From NCBI RefSeq assembly GCF_001968835.1, contig NZ_MRDE01000068.1, positions 1 to 64,000 of the forward strand: DNA of 64,000 nt, given 5' to 3'. A program made the position numbers and the translations under genes. Source of the DNA: Tersicoccus phoenicis. Lineage in GTDB: Bacteria; Actinomycetota; Actinomycetes; Actinomycetales; Micrococcaceae. The notes beneath the pieces were generated by a model. It did not search any database, had not been told where the DNA came from, and was given only the letters and a program-made list of their open reading frames with translations. The number at the start of each line of letters is the position of its first letter. The first letter of the stretch is position 1. Shown here in pieces: positions 18,452-28,093 of this stretch.

Positions 18452-19582
18452 GTGACCGAGAACCCGAGCCCCGCCGCCGCAGCCGAGGTCGACTACCGCG
18501 TGCTGCCCAAGATCTCCCTCCACGACCACCTGGACGGCGGGCTGCGCCCCGCGACCATCGTCGAGCTCGCCGACGCCGCCGGGCACGCGTTGCCCACGAC
18601 CGACCCGAACGCCCTCGCCGCCTGGTTCGTCGAGTCCGCGGATTCCGGATCGCTGGTGCGTTACCTGGAGACGTTCGACCACACCATCGCGGTCATGCAG
18701 ACCCCAGAGACGCTCGCCCGCGTGGCCCGCGAATTCGTCGAGGACCTCGTCGCCGACGGCGTGGTCTACGGCGAGGTGCGCTGGGCCCCGGAGCAGCACC
18801 TGCGCGGTGGCCTGAGCCTCGACGAGACCGTGCAGGCCGTGCAGGCCGGCATCGACGAGGCGACCGCCGCGGCGCGCGCCGACGGTCGGGACATCCTGGT
18901 CGGGCAGCTGGTGACCGCCATGCGGCAGGGTGAGAACGGGCTGGCCGTCGCCGAACTCGCCCTGCGCCACCGGGACCGCGGGGTGGTCGGCTTCGACATC
19001 GCCGGACCCGAGGACGGGTTCGGGCCCGCCCGGATGGCCGACGCCTTCGACCTGCTCGCCCGCAATCTGTTCCCCGTCACCGTGCACGCGGGGGAGGCCG
19101 CCGGTCTGGACAGCATCACCGAGGCCCTCACCGTCGGGCACGCCCTGCGACTGGGCCACGGCGTGCGGATCGCCGAGGACCTGACCGTCGACTTCGACGC
19201 CGGGCTCGAGGACGGTGCGGCGCTGGTCACCTGCGGGCCCGTGGCCAGCTGGGTGCTCGATCGGCAGATCCCCCTGGAACTGTGCCCGTCGTCGAACCTG
19301 CAGACCGGCGCGGTCGCCGCGTTCGGCACCCGGCTCGACCAGCACCCCATCGACCTGCTGTACCAGACCGGCTTCCGGGTCACCGTCAACACCGACAACC
19401 GGCTGGTCAGCAACACGACCCTCAGCGACGAGATGGCCCTGCTCGTGGACGCGTTCGGTTACGACCTCGACGACCTGCTCGCCCTCACACTCAACGCCGT
19501 CGACGCCGCGTTCGCCCCGCTGGACGTGCGCACCACCCTCGCCGAGGCGATCTCCGCCAGCTATGACGGCCTCGCCGACTGA
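18452..19582 (+). CDS. add: Adenosine deaminase
   Basis: The 376-residue enzyme deaminates adenosine and deoxyadenosine to inosine forms. The N-terminal zinc ligands are in KISLHDHLDGGLRP near residue 20-33. TVHAGEAAG near residue 210 carries another zinc His and the catalytic Glu, and GHGVRI follows. CPSSN and VNTDNRLVS near residue 310 complete the active site; canonical enzymes usually have Asp-Asp in that last motif where DN is seen here, as is common in actinobacteria. It is read from its own leaderless promoter although it completes the salvage set of the operon upstream. Confidence 0.94.
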   Translation: MTENPSPAAAAEVDYRVLPKISLHDHLDGGLRPATIVELADAAGHALPTTDPNALAAWFVESADSGSLVRYLETFDHTIAVMQTPETLARVAREFVEDLVADGVVYGEVRWAPEQHLRGGLSLDETVQAVQAGIDEATAAARADGRDILVGQLVTAMRQGENGLAVAELALRHRDRGVVGFDIAGPEDGFGPARMADAFDLLARNLFPVTVHAGEAAGLDSITEALTVGHALRLGHGVRIAEDLTVDFDAGLEDGAALVTCGPVASWVLDRQIPLELCPSSNLQTGAVAAFGTRLDQHPIDLLYQTGFRVTVNTDNRLVSNTTLSDEMALLVDAFGYDLDDLLALTLNAVDAAFAPLDVRTTLAEAISASYDGLAD

Positions 19583-20279
19583 CCGGGCGGCGGAGCGTCC
19601 GGCAGCGCCACGCCCCGACGCGGGGGAGGCGTTCGGCGAGCTCGTCGGCGTGATGGACCGGCTGCGTTCACCGGGCGGCTGCCCGTGGACTGCCGCGCGG
19701 ACGCACCGGAGTCTGCTCACGTACCTGATCGAGGAAGCACACGAGCTGGTCGAGGCCGTGGAGACCGGGGGGCCTGCCGACGTCCGGGAGGAACTGGGCG
19801 ACGTGTTGCTCCAGGTGGTCTTCCACGCCCGGCTGGCCGAGGAGGCCGGACCGGACGCGGCGTTCGACGTCGTCGCGGTGATCGGGACACTGGTCGAGAA
19901 GCTGCGCCGGCGCCACCCCCACGTGTTCGCCCCTGAGAACGAGGGTGACGCCGCCGCGCCGGAGCCGGCGGAGCTGCACCGGCGCTGGGACGAGATCAAG
20001 CGGGTGGAGAAGCCCGAGCGCACCGGTCCGTTCGACGGCATCCCGCCCGGCCTGCCGGCCCTCGCGCTCGCCCAGAAGACCCTCGCCCGGGCTCAGCGCG
20101 CCGGCCGGGAACCGGTACCGGCACCGGGGCGGACCCCCGACGGCGGCCCCGCCATCGGCGAGGAGGAGCTCGGCGACGCGCTGCTCGCCCTGGCCCGTCG
20201 CGGCCAGGCGGGCGGCGTGGACGCGGAGGCGGCCCTGCGCGGCGCGGTACGCCGGTATCGCGACGCGGCGCCCGGCTAG
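19563..20279 (+). CDS. mazG: Nucleoside triphosphate pyrophosphohydrolase (MazG)
   Basis: The 238-residue protein hydrolyses NTPs to NMP and pyrophosphate and cleans up non-canonical nucleotides. The MazG core is seen in SPGGCPW, LIEEAHELVEAVE and EELGDVLLQVVFHARLAEE, whose Glu/Asp residues bind Mg. A second, weaker EELGDALLALA block lies near the C-terminus. ATG 19563 overlaps the end of add by 20 nt, so translation is probably coupled. Enolase follows 51 nt downstream. Confidence 0.92.
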   Translation: MTASPTDRAAERPAAPRPDAGEAFGELVGVMDRLRSPGGCPWTAARTHRSLLTYLIEEAHELVEAVETGGPADVREELGDVLLQVVFHARLAEEAGPDAAFDVVAVIGTLVEKLRRRHPHVFAPENEGDAAAPEPAELHRRWDEIKRVEKPERTGPFDGIPPGLPALALAQKTLARAQRAGREPVPAPGRTPDGGPAIGEEELGDALLALARRGQAGGVDAEAALRGAVRRYRDAAPG

Positions 20280-21611
<1,332 letters not shown>

Positions 21612-21628
21612 TTCCCGATCCCGCTGGC

Positions 21629-21673
21629 TACGGTAGGAGGGACGGCACCGCACCCGCGGATCGTCGTCCCTCC
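21629..21673 (+). promoter_or_regulatory. -10 candidate TACGGT followed by hairpin, eno/ftsB gap
   Basis: TACGGT (21629-21634) is followed by an 8-bp stem, GGAGGGAC 21637-21644 with GTCCCTCC 21666-21673. The hairpin may end the eno transcript, or be the 5' leader of the next gene, which starts at 21751. Confidence 0.35.
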
Positions 21674-21750
21674 GCCGGCGCGCCGGTCGCGTTCCGCCCG
21701 ATCGGGCGACGCGTCGGTGTGAGCCGCCACTGATCAGCCGCAGGAGTGCC

Positions 21751-22722
21751 ATGTCGACGCGACGACCCAACGTGCCCCGGACGGGTGCGGCGGCCGAGAT
21801 CGGCCGCGCCGGAGGGAACGACGTCGACGACGGCGCTCCCGCGACCGGCACGGCCACGGCCGGCCGTGACCCCGAGCGCGCCGGCTCACCGCGGCCGGGC
21901 GGACGGCGTGCGGGCTCGACGAGCGTGAGCTCGTCCCGCCCGGGTTCTCCGGTGGGCCGTCCGGTCACCTCCGCCCTGCCCGTCACGCCGCCCGCCGCCC
22001 GTGCGCACCTCGGCCACAGATCGAAGCCCGGACCCGGGTCGGCGTTCACCAGACCGGCCGGCGACGGCACCGCAGGTGACGGGACCGACAGCACCAGCTC
22101 CGAGGGCACCAGCACCGGCGCGGCCAGCACCGGCGCTGCGCGGGTCCTGCGTGGCGTGCGCGGAAGCCGGGGCGACGGCCGCGCCGGTCGCGCCCGGAAG
22201 ACCACGTCGAGCACGTCCACCGCGCCGACCCGCTACACCGTCCGGCGCGAGGACGGGCGGGTCAACTACGCCTTCACCGACCCGGCCGCCCGGCAGCCGA
22301 CCGGTGGTTCCACCGCGGTCCGGCCCGTCCCGGCCAAGGCGTTCTCGGGCCGGTTGCTCGCCCTGGCCCTCGTCCTCGTCACCATCACGATCCTGCTGGC
22401 ACCCACGGTTCGCACGTGGCTCGGGCAACGAGCGGAGATCAGCAGTCTGCAGCAGAGCATCCAGGACGAACGGGCCAAGCAGAGCCGGCTGAAGGACCAG
22501 CTGAACCGCTGGAACGATCCCGCCTACGTCAAACAACAGGCGCGTGACCGGCTGTTTTACGTGATGCCGGGAGAGACGGGATACTTGGTGATCGGGGCGG
22601 GCAGCCCGGACGAGGTCCCGCCCGTCGCCACCTCGGCCGAATCCGACAACGGGCCGCAGCCGTGGCTGGATGCGCTGTGGACCTCGGTGCGCGGCGCCGC
22701 CGACCAACAGAACACGCGCTGA
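21751..22722 (+). CDS. FtsB/DivIC-type septum formation initiator
   Basis: The 323-residue protein is a bitopic cell-division protein of the FtsB/DivIC family that links FtsL and FtsQ at the septum. Residues 1-195 are disordered and rich in Gly, Ser, Thr, Pro and Arg, far longer than in enterobacterial FtsB. A single transmembrane helix spans about residues 202-220 and is followed by a coiled coil to about 255. The family block YVKQQARDRLFYVMPGETGY lies near 259-278. Its position after enolase is the usual one for this family. Confidence 0.88.
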   Translation: MSTRRPNVPRTGAAAEIGRAGGNDVDDGAPATGTATAGRDPERAGSPRPGGRRAGSTSVSSSRPGSPVGRPVTSALPVTPPAARAHLGHRSKPGPGSAFTRPAGDGTAGDGTDSTSSEGTSTGAASTGAARVLRGVRGSRGDGRAGRARKTTSSTSTAPTRYTVRREDGRVNYAFTDPAARQPTGGSTAVRPVPAKAFSGRLLALALVLVTITILLAPTVRTWLGQRAEISSLQQSIQDERAKQSRLKDQLNRWNDPAYVKQQARDRLFYVMPGETGYLVIGAGSPDEVPPVATSAESDNGPQPWLDALWTSVRGAADQQNTR

Positions 22723-22771
22723 CGGTCCGGGACGCCGGGCCTCGGCCCGGGCCACCGGAAAGGACACGCAC

Positions 22772-23467
22772 GTGACACCCCGCACCGCCGGAGGTGAGAA
22801 CACCGCGGCTCGTGACCCCGGCGTCGTTCCTGGCACCACCGCCGCTCCTGGCACCACTGTCGCTCCACATGCCACCGTGATTCGTGACGATCGGGACCCG
22901 CGGCCCGCGGATCTGGACACGATCAGCCGGCAGCTCGGCCGGCCGGCCCGCGACGTCGTCGAGATCAGCGCCCGTTGCGTGTGCGGGAATCCGCTGGTGG
23001 CGGCGACCGCGCCGCGGCTGGGCAACGGCATCCCGTTCCCCACCACGTTCTACCTCACCCACCCGGTGCTCACCGCCGCGGTCTCCCGGCTCGAGGCCGC
23101 CGGCACCATGGCCGGGATGACCGAGCGGCTCACCGCCGACCCCGCGCTGGCCGCCCGGCATCGTTGCGCCCACGAGCACTACCTCGCCGAGCGGGACCGG
23201 ATCGGCCGGCGCGCCGGCACCGGGGAGGTGCCCGAGATCGCCGGCATCTCCGCCGGCGGCATGCCCGACCGGGTCAAGTGCCTGCACGCCCTCGCCGGCC
23301 ACGCCCTCGCCGCCGGACCCGGCATCAACGTCCTCGGCGACGAGACGCTGGCGGCCGTCGCCGAGGACTGGACGCCCGACCGGTGCACCTGCGCCGGCGC
23401 CTGGGATCCAGGAGCCCCCGTCCCGACCAAGGATCTGAGCCGACATGTCCGACACCTCACCCGCTGA
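22772..23467 (+). CDS. DUF501 family protein
   Basis: The 231-residue protein matches DUF501, a family of unknown function that regularly follows enolase and FtsB in actinobacteria. Seen are DLDTISRQLGRPARDVVEI, a Cys pair (RCVCGNPL), FPTTFYLTHPVL, and VKCLHALAGHALAAGPG. Conserved Cys and His residues suggest a metal site, but no activity is known. GTG 22772 has GGAAAGGA upstream. Near the N-terminus a six-residue repeat (PGTTAA/PGTTVA) is encoded by near-identical 18-nt units. Its end overlaps the phosphatase gene by 23 nt. Confidence 0.85.
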   Translation: MTPRTAGGENTAARDPGVVPGTTAAPGTTVAPHATVIRDDRDPRPADLDTISRQLGRPARDVVEISARCVCGNPLVAATAPRLGNGIPFPTTFYLTHPVLTAAVSRLEAAGTMAGMTERLTADPALAARHRCAHEHYLAERDRIGRRAGTGEVPEIAGISAGGMPDRVKCLHALAGHALAAGPGINVLGDETLAAVAEDWTPDRCTCAGAWDPGAPVPTKDLSRHVRHLTR

Positions 23468-24491
23468 CCGATCGCCCTCCGGCTGCGATTCCTCCACCCC
23501 CGCTGCGTCCCGGCGCGTCGCCGCCGTCGACTGCGGCACGAACTCCATCCGCCTGCTGATCGCGGACGTGCGGGCCGGAGCGGGCACCCCCTCCCTCACC
23601 GACGTCGTGCGCACCATGCGCGTCGTCCGGCTCGGGCAGGGCGTCGACCGGACCGGCCGGCTGGCCGAGGAGGCGCTCGCCCGGACCTTCGACGCGTGTC
23701 GCGACTACGCCGCGCAGTGCCGGGAGCACGGCGTCACCCGGGTGCGCTTCGTCGCCACCTCGGCCACCCGCGACGCAGCCAACCGGCAGGTCTTCGTCGA
23801 CGGTGTCCGCGACATCCTCGGCGTCGAGCCCGAGGTGATCAGCGGAACCGACGAGGCGTCCTTGTCCTTCGCGGGCGCGCTGAGCGTGCTCGACCCCGGC
23901 CAGCCGCTGCCGGCCCTCGTCGTCGACCTCGGCGGCGGGAGCACGGAGTTCGTCCTCGGTGACCGTGACGGTGTGCGAGCGAGCCTGAGCACCGACGTCG
24001 GGTGCGTCCGGATGACCGAACGGCACCTGGCCGACGACCCGCCCAGTCAGGCGCAGATCGCCGCCGCCGGCACGGACATCGACGCCGCGATCGACGCGGC
24101 GGCCGGTGTCGTCCCGCTCGGTGACACCGCGACCGTGATCGGCGTCGCCGGGACCATCACGACCGTCACCGCCCACGCTTTGGGCCTGGATCGGTATGAC
24201 GCCGACGCCATCCACGGGGCCGACCTGCCGATCGAGAGGTTGCGGGCCAGCGCCGACGCGCTGCTGCACGCCAGCCGGGACCAGCGGGCGGCGATGCCGT
24301 TCATGCATCCCGGTCGCGTGGACGTGATCGGTGCCGGTGCCCTGATCTGGTCCCGGATCCTCGAGCACGTCGCCACCGTCAGCGGGACCGTGCGCACCGC
24401 CGTCACCAGCGAGCACGACATCCTCGACGGGATCGCCCTGAGCGTGCCGGATGGCACCGGCGGGACGCCCGGGAGAGCGGTGCAGCGCTGA
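23445..24491 (+). CDS. Ppx/GppA phosphatase family protein
   Basis: The 348-residue protein is an exopolyphosphatase / pppGpp phosphohydrolase of the ASKHA fold. It has the phosphate-1 loop VAAVDCGTNSIRLLIADV near residue 24, ATSATRDAANR, the LVVDLGGGSTEFVLG phosphate-2 block near 158-172, and GVAGTITTVTA near 230. The length matches the short actinobacterial Ppx2-like form without the C-terminal HD domain, so it cannot be decided whether polyphosphate or pppGpp is the main substrate. The ATG overlaps DUF501. Confidence 0.9.
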   Translation: MSDTSPADRSPSGCDSSTPAASRRVAAVDCGTNSIRLLIADVRAGAGTPSLTDVVRTMRVVRLGQGVDRTGRLAEEALARTFDACRDYAAQCREHGVTRVRFVATSATRDAANRQVFVDGVRDILGVEPEVISGTDEASLSFAGALSVLDPGQPLPALVVDLGGGSTEFVLGDRDGVRASLSTDVGCVRMTERHLADDPPSQAQIAAAGTDIDAAIDAAAGVVPLGDTATVIGVAGTITTVTAHALGLDRYDADAIHGADLPIERLRASADALLHASRDQRAAMPFMHPGRVDVIGAGALIWSRILEHVATVSGTVRTAVTSEHDILDGIALSVPDGTGGTPGRAVQR

Positions 24492-24492
24492 C

Positions 24493-25962
24493 ATGACGGA
24501 ACGTCGGTCCGCCCGGATTCCGGTGTCCCCGAAGTCCAGACCCGTCCCGTCCGCTGGTCCGCCCGCCCGGGGGCGGATGGCGCGGGCCGCCGTCGCCGGC
24601 GCCCTCACCGCCGTCCTGGCCGGCGCGGGATGGTTGCTGCCCGTCTCGCCGGCCGCGGCCGCGGGCGGTCCGGTGCCGGCCGAGCCGCGCCCCACGCCGA
24701 GCCCGACCCGCACGTCGGCCCCGGCCGCGCCCGCGGCCACGGGCAGCGCCGGGGACGAGCAGCGTGCGGCGGAGTACTGGTTGCGCGAGTACGGGTTCGA
24801 CGAGGCGTGGAAGGTCTCCCGCGGGGCCGGCGTCAAGGTCGCCGTCATCGACACCGGGATCGATCCCGGGCACCCGGACCTGGCTGGCGCCGTCGTCGGT
24901 GGCACCGACGTCTCCGGCACCGGTGCGTCGAACGGTGCCGAACCGATCGGCTTCGAACCCGAGCACGGCACCATGGTCGCGACCCTGCTGGCCGGACGCG
25001 GGCACGACCCGGCGTCGTCGTCCGCCCCACCCTCCCGTGGTTCCGGCCCTGGCTCCGGTGACCGCAGTGCCGGCATCGTGGGCGTCGCCCCCCAGGCGCA
25101 ACTGCTCAACGTCTCCGCGTGGGTCGGCGACGGCAACCCGGGCGGTCGGGACATCATGGACCAGATCCCGGCGGCCGTGCGCTGGTCGGTCGACCACGGT
25201 GCCCGGGTCATCAACATGTCCCTGACCAGCACGAGCACGTCCTGGCCGCGGAGCTGGGACGACGCGTTCGCCTACGCCGAGCAGAAGGACGTCCTCGTGG
25301 TGGCCGCTGCGGGCAACCGCGCCGGTGGCATCGGCCAGGTCGGCGCCCCCGCCACCATCCCGGGAGTGCTCACCGTCGGCGGCCTCGACCGCGCGGGCGG
25401 GGCCAGCTGGGACGCGTCGGCACAGGGCATCTCCATCGGCGTCAGCGCGCCCTCCGAGGACCTGGTCGGCGGCCTGCCCGGCGGCGGCTACCGCACCTGG
25501 TCCGGCACGTCGGCGGCCACGCCGCTGATCTCGGGACTCGCCGCGCTGATCCGCTCCCGCTGGCCCGAGATGAGTGCGGGGGAGGTGGCGAACCGGATCG
25601 TCAGCACCGCCCGCGACAAGGGCGCACCCGGCCGCGACCCGATCTACGGGTTCGGGATCGTGGACGCTGCTCGCGCCCTCACCGCGGCGGTGCCGCCGGC
25701 CGCCAGCAACCCGCTCGGCTCCGTCGCCGAGTGGATCCGCATCCACCGGCGGGCCAACGACCCGTCGATCACCGCCCCGGCGCCGCCGCCGAGCCGGCGA
25801 ACCGCGCAGGCGGTGCCCGTTCCGGCCGCGCCGGCACCGGCCCGCCCCGACTTCGACGGCGGCGTCGTCCCCGGGCTGATCGTCGTCGGTTTCGGCACCG
25901 TGCTGGCCGTCATCGCCGCTGCCGCGGCCATGCATCTGTCGGCGCTGCGACGTCGACGGTGA
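24493..25962 (+). CDS. Mycosin-like S8 serine protease
   Basis: The 489-residue protein has an N-terminal signal segment (about residues 29-57, ending SPAAAAG), a subtilase domain and a C-terminal membrane helix (about 462-480) before a basic tail. The catalytic triad is Asp120 in VAVIDTGID, His158 in EHGTM and Ser340 in WSGTSAATP, with the oxyanion Asn near 275. This layout is that of mycosins (MycP), the proteases of type VII secretion. No EccC, EccD or WXG100 gene occurs in the window, so the partner system would be elsewhere or the enzyme is independent. The start lies 1 nt after the ppx stop. Confidence 0.88.
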   Translation: MTERRSARIPVSPKSRPVPSAGPPARGRMARAAVAGALTAVLAGAGWLLPVSPAAAAGGPVPAEPRPTPSPTRTSAPAAPAATGSAGDEQRAAEYWLREYGFDEAWKVSRGAGVKVAVIDTGIDPGHPDLAGAVVGGTDVSGTGASNGAEPIGFEPEHGTMVATLLAGRGHDPASSSAPPSRGSGPGSGDRSAGIVGVAPQAQLLNVSAWVGDGNPGGRDIMDQIPAAVRWSVDHGARVINMSLTSTSTSWPRSWDDAFAYAEQKDVLVVAAAGNRAGGIGQVGAPATIPGVLTVGGLDRAGGASWDASAQGISIGVSAPSEDLVGGLPGGGYRTWSGTSAATPLISGLAALIRSRWPEMSAGEVANRIVSTARDKGAPGRDPIYGFGIVDAARALTAAVPPAASNPLGSVAEWIRIHRRANDPSITAPAPPPSRRTAQAVPVPAAPAPARPDFDGGVVPGLIVVGFGTVLAVIAAAAAMHLSALRRRR

Positions 25963-26024
25963 TGCCTCGGCCTTCGCGGTGCGAACGGCCCACGCCCTGC
26001 TCGTGACCGGATCGGCGGAGTGGG

Positions 26025-26030
26025 TAGCAT
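26025..26030 (+). promoter_or_regulatory. -10 box TAGCAT of leaderless ndh
   Basis: TAGCAT lies 7 nt before ATG 26038. Confidence 0.55.
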
Positions 26031-26037
26031 GGCCCGT

Positions 26038-27552
26038 ATGGCGCCTACACCCCAAGTCGTGAATCGTCCGCGCATCCTGATCGTCGGCGGAGGCTACGTC
26101 GGCCTCTACACGGCCCTCGGCCTGCAGAAGAAGATCAAGGAGCAGGGCGGCATCGTCACCCTCGTCGACCCGTTGCCCTACATGACCTACCAGCCGTTCC
26201 TGCCGGAGGTCGCCGCCGGCAACATCGAGTCGCGGCATGCCGTGGTCTCGCACCGGATGCACCTGAAGGACACCGAGCTGATCAACGGCAAGGTGATCAA
26301 GGTCGACCACGACGCCCGGACGGCCACCATCCAGTCCGTGGACAACGAGGACCCGTTCCAGCTGAGCTACGACGAGATCGTGATCGCGGCCGGGTCCATC
26401 ACGCGCACCTTCCCGATCCCGGGCCTGGACGAGGCCGCCGTCGGCCTGAAGGCCATCGAGGAGGCCAACGGCATCCGCAACCAGACGCTCGAGCTGATCG
26501 AGACGGCGTCGCTGACCTCCGACGAGGACGTCAAGCGGCGCTCCTTGACGTTCGTGGTGGTCGGCGGCGGCTTCGCCGGCATCGAGATCCTCGCCGAGCT
26601 GGAGGACATGGCGCGTGTCGCGGCCGAGCGCAACCCTCGGCTCAAGCCCTCCGACCTGCGGTTCGTTCTCGTCGAGGCGCTCGGTCGGATCATGCCCGAG
26701 GTCACCGAGGAGCAGGCGGTCAAGGTCGTCGAGCACCTGCGCAGTCGCGGGATCGAGGTGCACCTGAACACCTCGCTCGCCTCTGCCGAGGGCGGCCACC
26801 TCAAGCTCATCTCGATGCCTGACAAGGCGCCGAAGGACGAGTTCGACGCCGACACCCTGATCTGGACCGCCGGCGTGCAGGCCAACCCGATGGCGAAGAA
26901 CACCGGCTTCCCGCTCGACGAGCGCGGCCGGGTCCGGGTGTCCGCGGACCTGCGCATCACCGGTGACGACGGCCCGATCCCCGGCGCCTGGTCCGCCGGC
27001 GACGTCGCGGCCGTGCCGGATCTGACCGGGCAGGGCCCCGGCGGCTTCTGCGTGCCGAACGCGCAGCACGCCCTGCGGCAGGCCAAGCGCTTGGCGAAGA
27101 ACATCCTCCTCGCCCGCGCCGGCCAGCCCCCGGTCGACTACAAGCACGCCTCGCTCGGGGCGGTCGCCGGCTTCGGCACCTGGAAGGGCGTGGCGAAGAT
27201 CGTGCTCGGGGGCAAGACCATCAAGCTCGACGGACCGCTCGCCTGGCTCGCGCACCGCGGCTACCACGGCATGGCCATGCCCACGCTCGAGCGGAAGGCC
27301 CGCGTCGTCGGCAACTGGGCCATCTCGCTGGGGGTCGGCCGGGACACCACCCAGCTGCTCAACCTGAACGATCCCACCCGCACGTTCCGGGAGGCCACCT
27401 CCCCGACCCCCAAGATGGCCTCGCCGTCGACGGTGCCGGTCGGCACAGACCCGAACCGCGAGCGCCGGGGTATCGACTCGCGCCGACGGATCATGCCGCT
27501 GGACCCCGGGCCGAAGGAGACCACACCGGAGCAGACGCCCAGCACCCGCTGA
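26038..27552 (+). CDS. Type II NADH dehydrogenase (NDH-2)
   Basis: The 504-residue flavoprotein oxidises NADH and reduces quinone without pumping protons. The FAD Rossmann motif ILIVGGGYVGLYTAL opens the protein near residue 13, and the NAD Rossmann motif FVVVGGGFAGIEI lies near residue 172. WSAGDVAAVPD near 320 is the second FAD contact. A hydrophobic or amphipathic C-terminal region precedes a polar tail of about 60 residues. ATG 26038 fits the -10 box. ATGs at 26029 and a GTG at 26020 are in frame but lie in or before the promoter. Confidence 0.9.
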   Translation: MAPTPQVVNRPRILIVGGGYVGLYTALGLQKKIKEQGGIVTLVDPLPYMTYQPFLPEVAAGNIESRHAVVSHRMHLKDTELINGKVIKVDHDARTATIQSVDNEDPFQLSYDEIVIAAGSITRTFPIPGLDEAAVGLKAIEEANGIRNQTLELIETASLTSDEDVKRRSLTFVVVGGGFAGIEILAELEDMARVAAERNPRLKPSDLRFVLVEALGRIMPEVTEEQAVKVVEHLRSRGIEVHLNTSLASAEGGHLKLISMPDKAPKDEFDADTLIWTAGVQANPMAKNTGFPLDERGRVRVSADLRITGDDGPIPGAWSAGDVAAVPDLTGQGPGGFCVPNAQHALRQAKRLAKNILLARAGQPPVDYKHASLGAVAGFGTWKGVAKIVLGGKTIKLDGPLAWLAHRGYHGMAMPTLERKARVVGNWAISLGVGRDTTQLLNLNDPTRTFREATSPTPKMASPSTVPVGTDPNRERRGIDSRRRIMPLDPGPKETTPEQTPSTR

Positions 27553-27581
27553 CGCCGCTGCACCTTTCTCGCGCCACCTGG

Positions 27582-27611
27582 CGACGGGCCCGGTTCACGC
27601 CGGGCCCGTCG
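27582..27611 (+). terminator. Terminator hairpin of ndh
   Basis: A 12-bp GC-rich stem (27582-27593 with 27600-27611) and a 6-nt loop lie 30 nt after the ndh stop. Confidence 0.7.
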
Positions 27612-27678
27612 TCGTGTGCCGGGCCGGTCAGTCTCGCGCTGGGCCGCCTCGCACCGGGAGTCACCTCGAACTGTCTTC

Positions 27679-27821
27679 GCACGCTGGCCCCGACAGTGGT
27701 GCCGTTGTTCGGGCTGGAGCGCTTGAGCCCGAACAGTGGGGCTGTTGTTCGGGCTGGAGTGCGAGCGGACTGGGGGCCTTGCACGCTGGCCCCGACATCG
27801 GGGCCGTTGTTCGGGCTGGAG
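27679..27821. repeat. Hairpin-forming interspersed repeat array (three copies)
   Basis: The 16-mer GTTGTTCGGGCTGGAG occurs at 27704, 27744 and 27806. A 17-bp direct repeat (GCACGCTGGCCCCGACA) occurs at 27679 and 27781. Inverted copies form stems: AGCCCGAACA 27726-27735 pairs with TGTTCGGGCT 27746-27755, and also with the copy at 27707-27715. A further perfect palindrome lies at 27788-27805. The pattern looks like a degenerate small palindromic element. Confidence 0.7.
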
Positions 27822-27887
27822 TGCGAAGACGACGGCGGCATCACACCCCCGACCGAGAATTGCCCGTGGAACGCGAGCGCCCGGACA

Positions 27888-27915
27888 TTACTGTCCCTCA
27901 GAGGACCGGTAGCGT
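27888..27915 (+). promoter_or_regulatory. tRNA promoter
   Basis: TTACTG (27888-27893) and TAGCGT (27910-27915) are separated by 16 nt, and the mature tRNA starts 23 nt after the -10. Confidence 0.45.
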
Positions 27916-27937
27916 GGGAGTCCGGGCCGGCGCCCGC

Positions 27938-28014
27938 GCCCCAGTAGCCCAATCGGCAGAGGCGGCGGACTTAAAATCCGCGCAGTGCGGGTTCGAGTCC
28001 CGCCTGGGGCACCA
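27938..28014 (+). tRNA. tRNA with UAA anticodon (Leu-type), short variable arm
   Basis: A full cloverleaf can be drawn. The 7-bp acceptor stem is GCCCCAG/CTGGGGC with discriminator A and encoded CCA. A D-arm, a 5-bp anticodon stem (GCGGA/TCCGC) with loop CTTAAAA, and a T-arm (GCGGG/CCCGC with TTCGAGT) follow. The anticodon at 27972-27974 is TAA, which reads UUA (Leu). The variable region is only GCAGT, 5 nt, so the body is class I, whereas normal bacterial tRNA-Leu has a long variable arm. Folding is clear; charging identity is uncertain. Confidence 0.93.
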
Positions 28015-28093
28015 GCTGACCTGCCGTGTGCGTGTGTGGTGGCTCAGACCCGGCGCATCGGACGCGGGTACTCCGGCGCACGACGAGGGTCGA

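Larger units (their letters stand above)
27553..27937. other. Intergenic region between ndh and tRNA
   Basis: This 385-nt stretch holds the ndh terminator hairpin, an array of hairpin-forming repeats (27679-27821) and the tRNA promoter. Open frames on the minus strand here merely translate the repeats and have no ribosome binding site or homology, so I do not call a gene. Confidence 0.6.

Noticed and set aside
22529-27267. Very long minus-strand open frames opposite DUF501, ppx, the S8 protease and ndh
   Set aside because: The plus-strand proteins are clear family members; the minus frames are low-complexity Arg/Gly/Val shadows.
27491-27952. Minus-strand open frame with SSPNNG repeats
   Set aside because: It only translates the intergenic hairpin repeats, overlaps the ndh end and the tRNA, and has no ribosome binding site.
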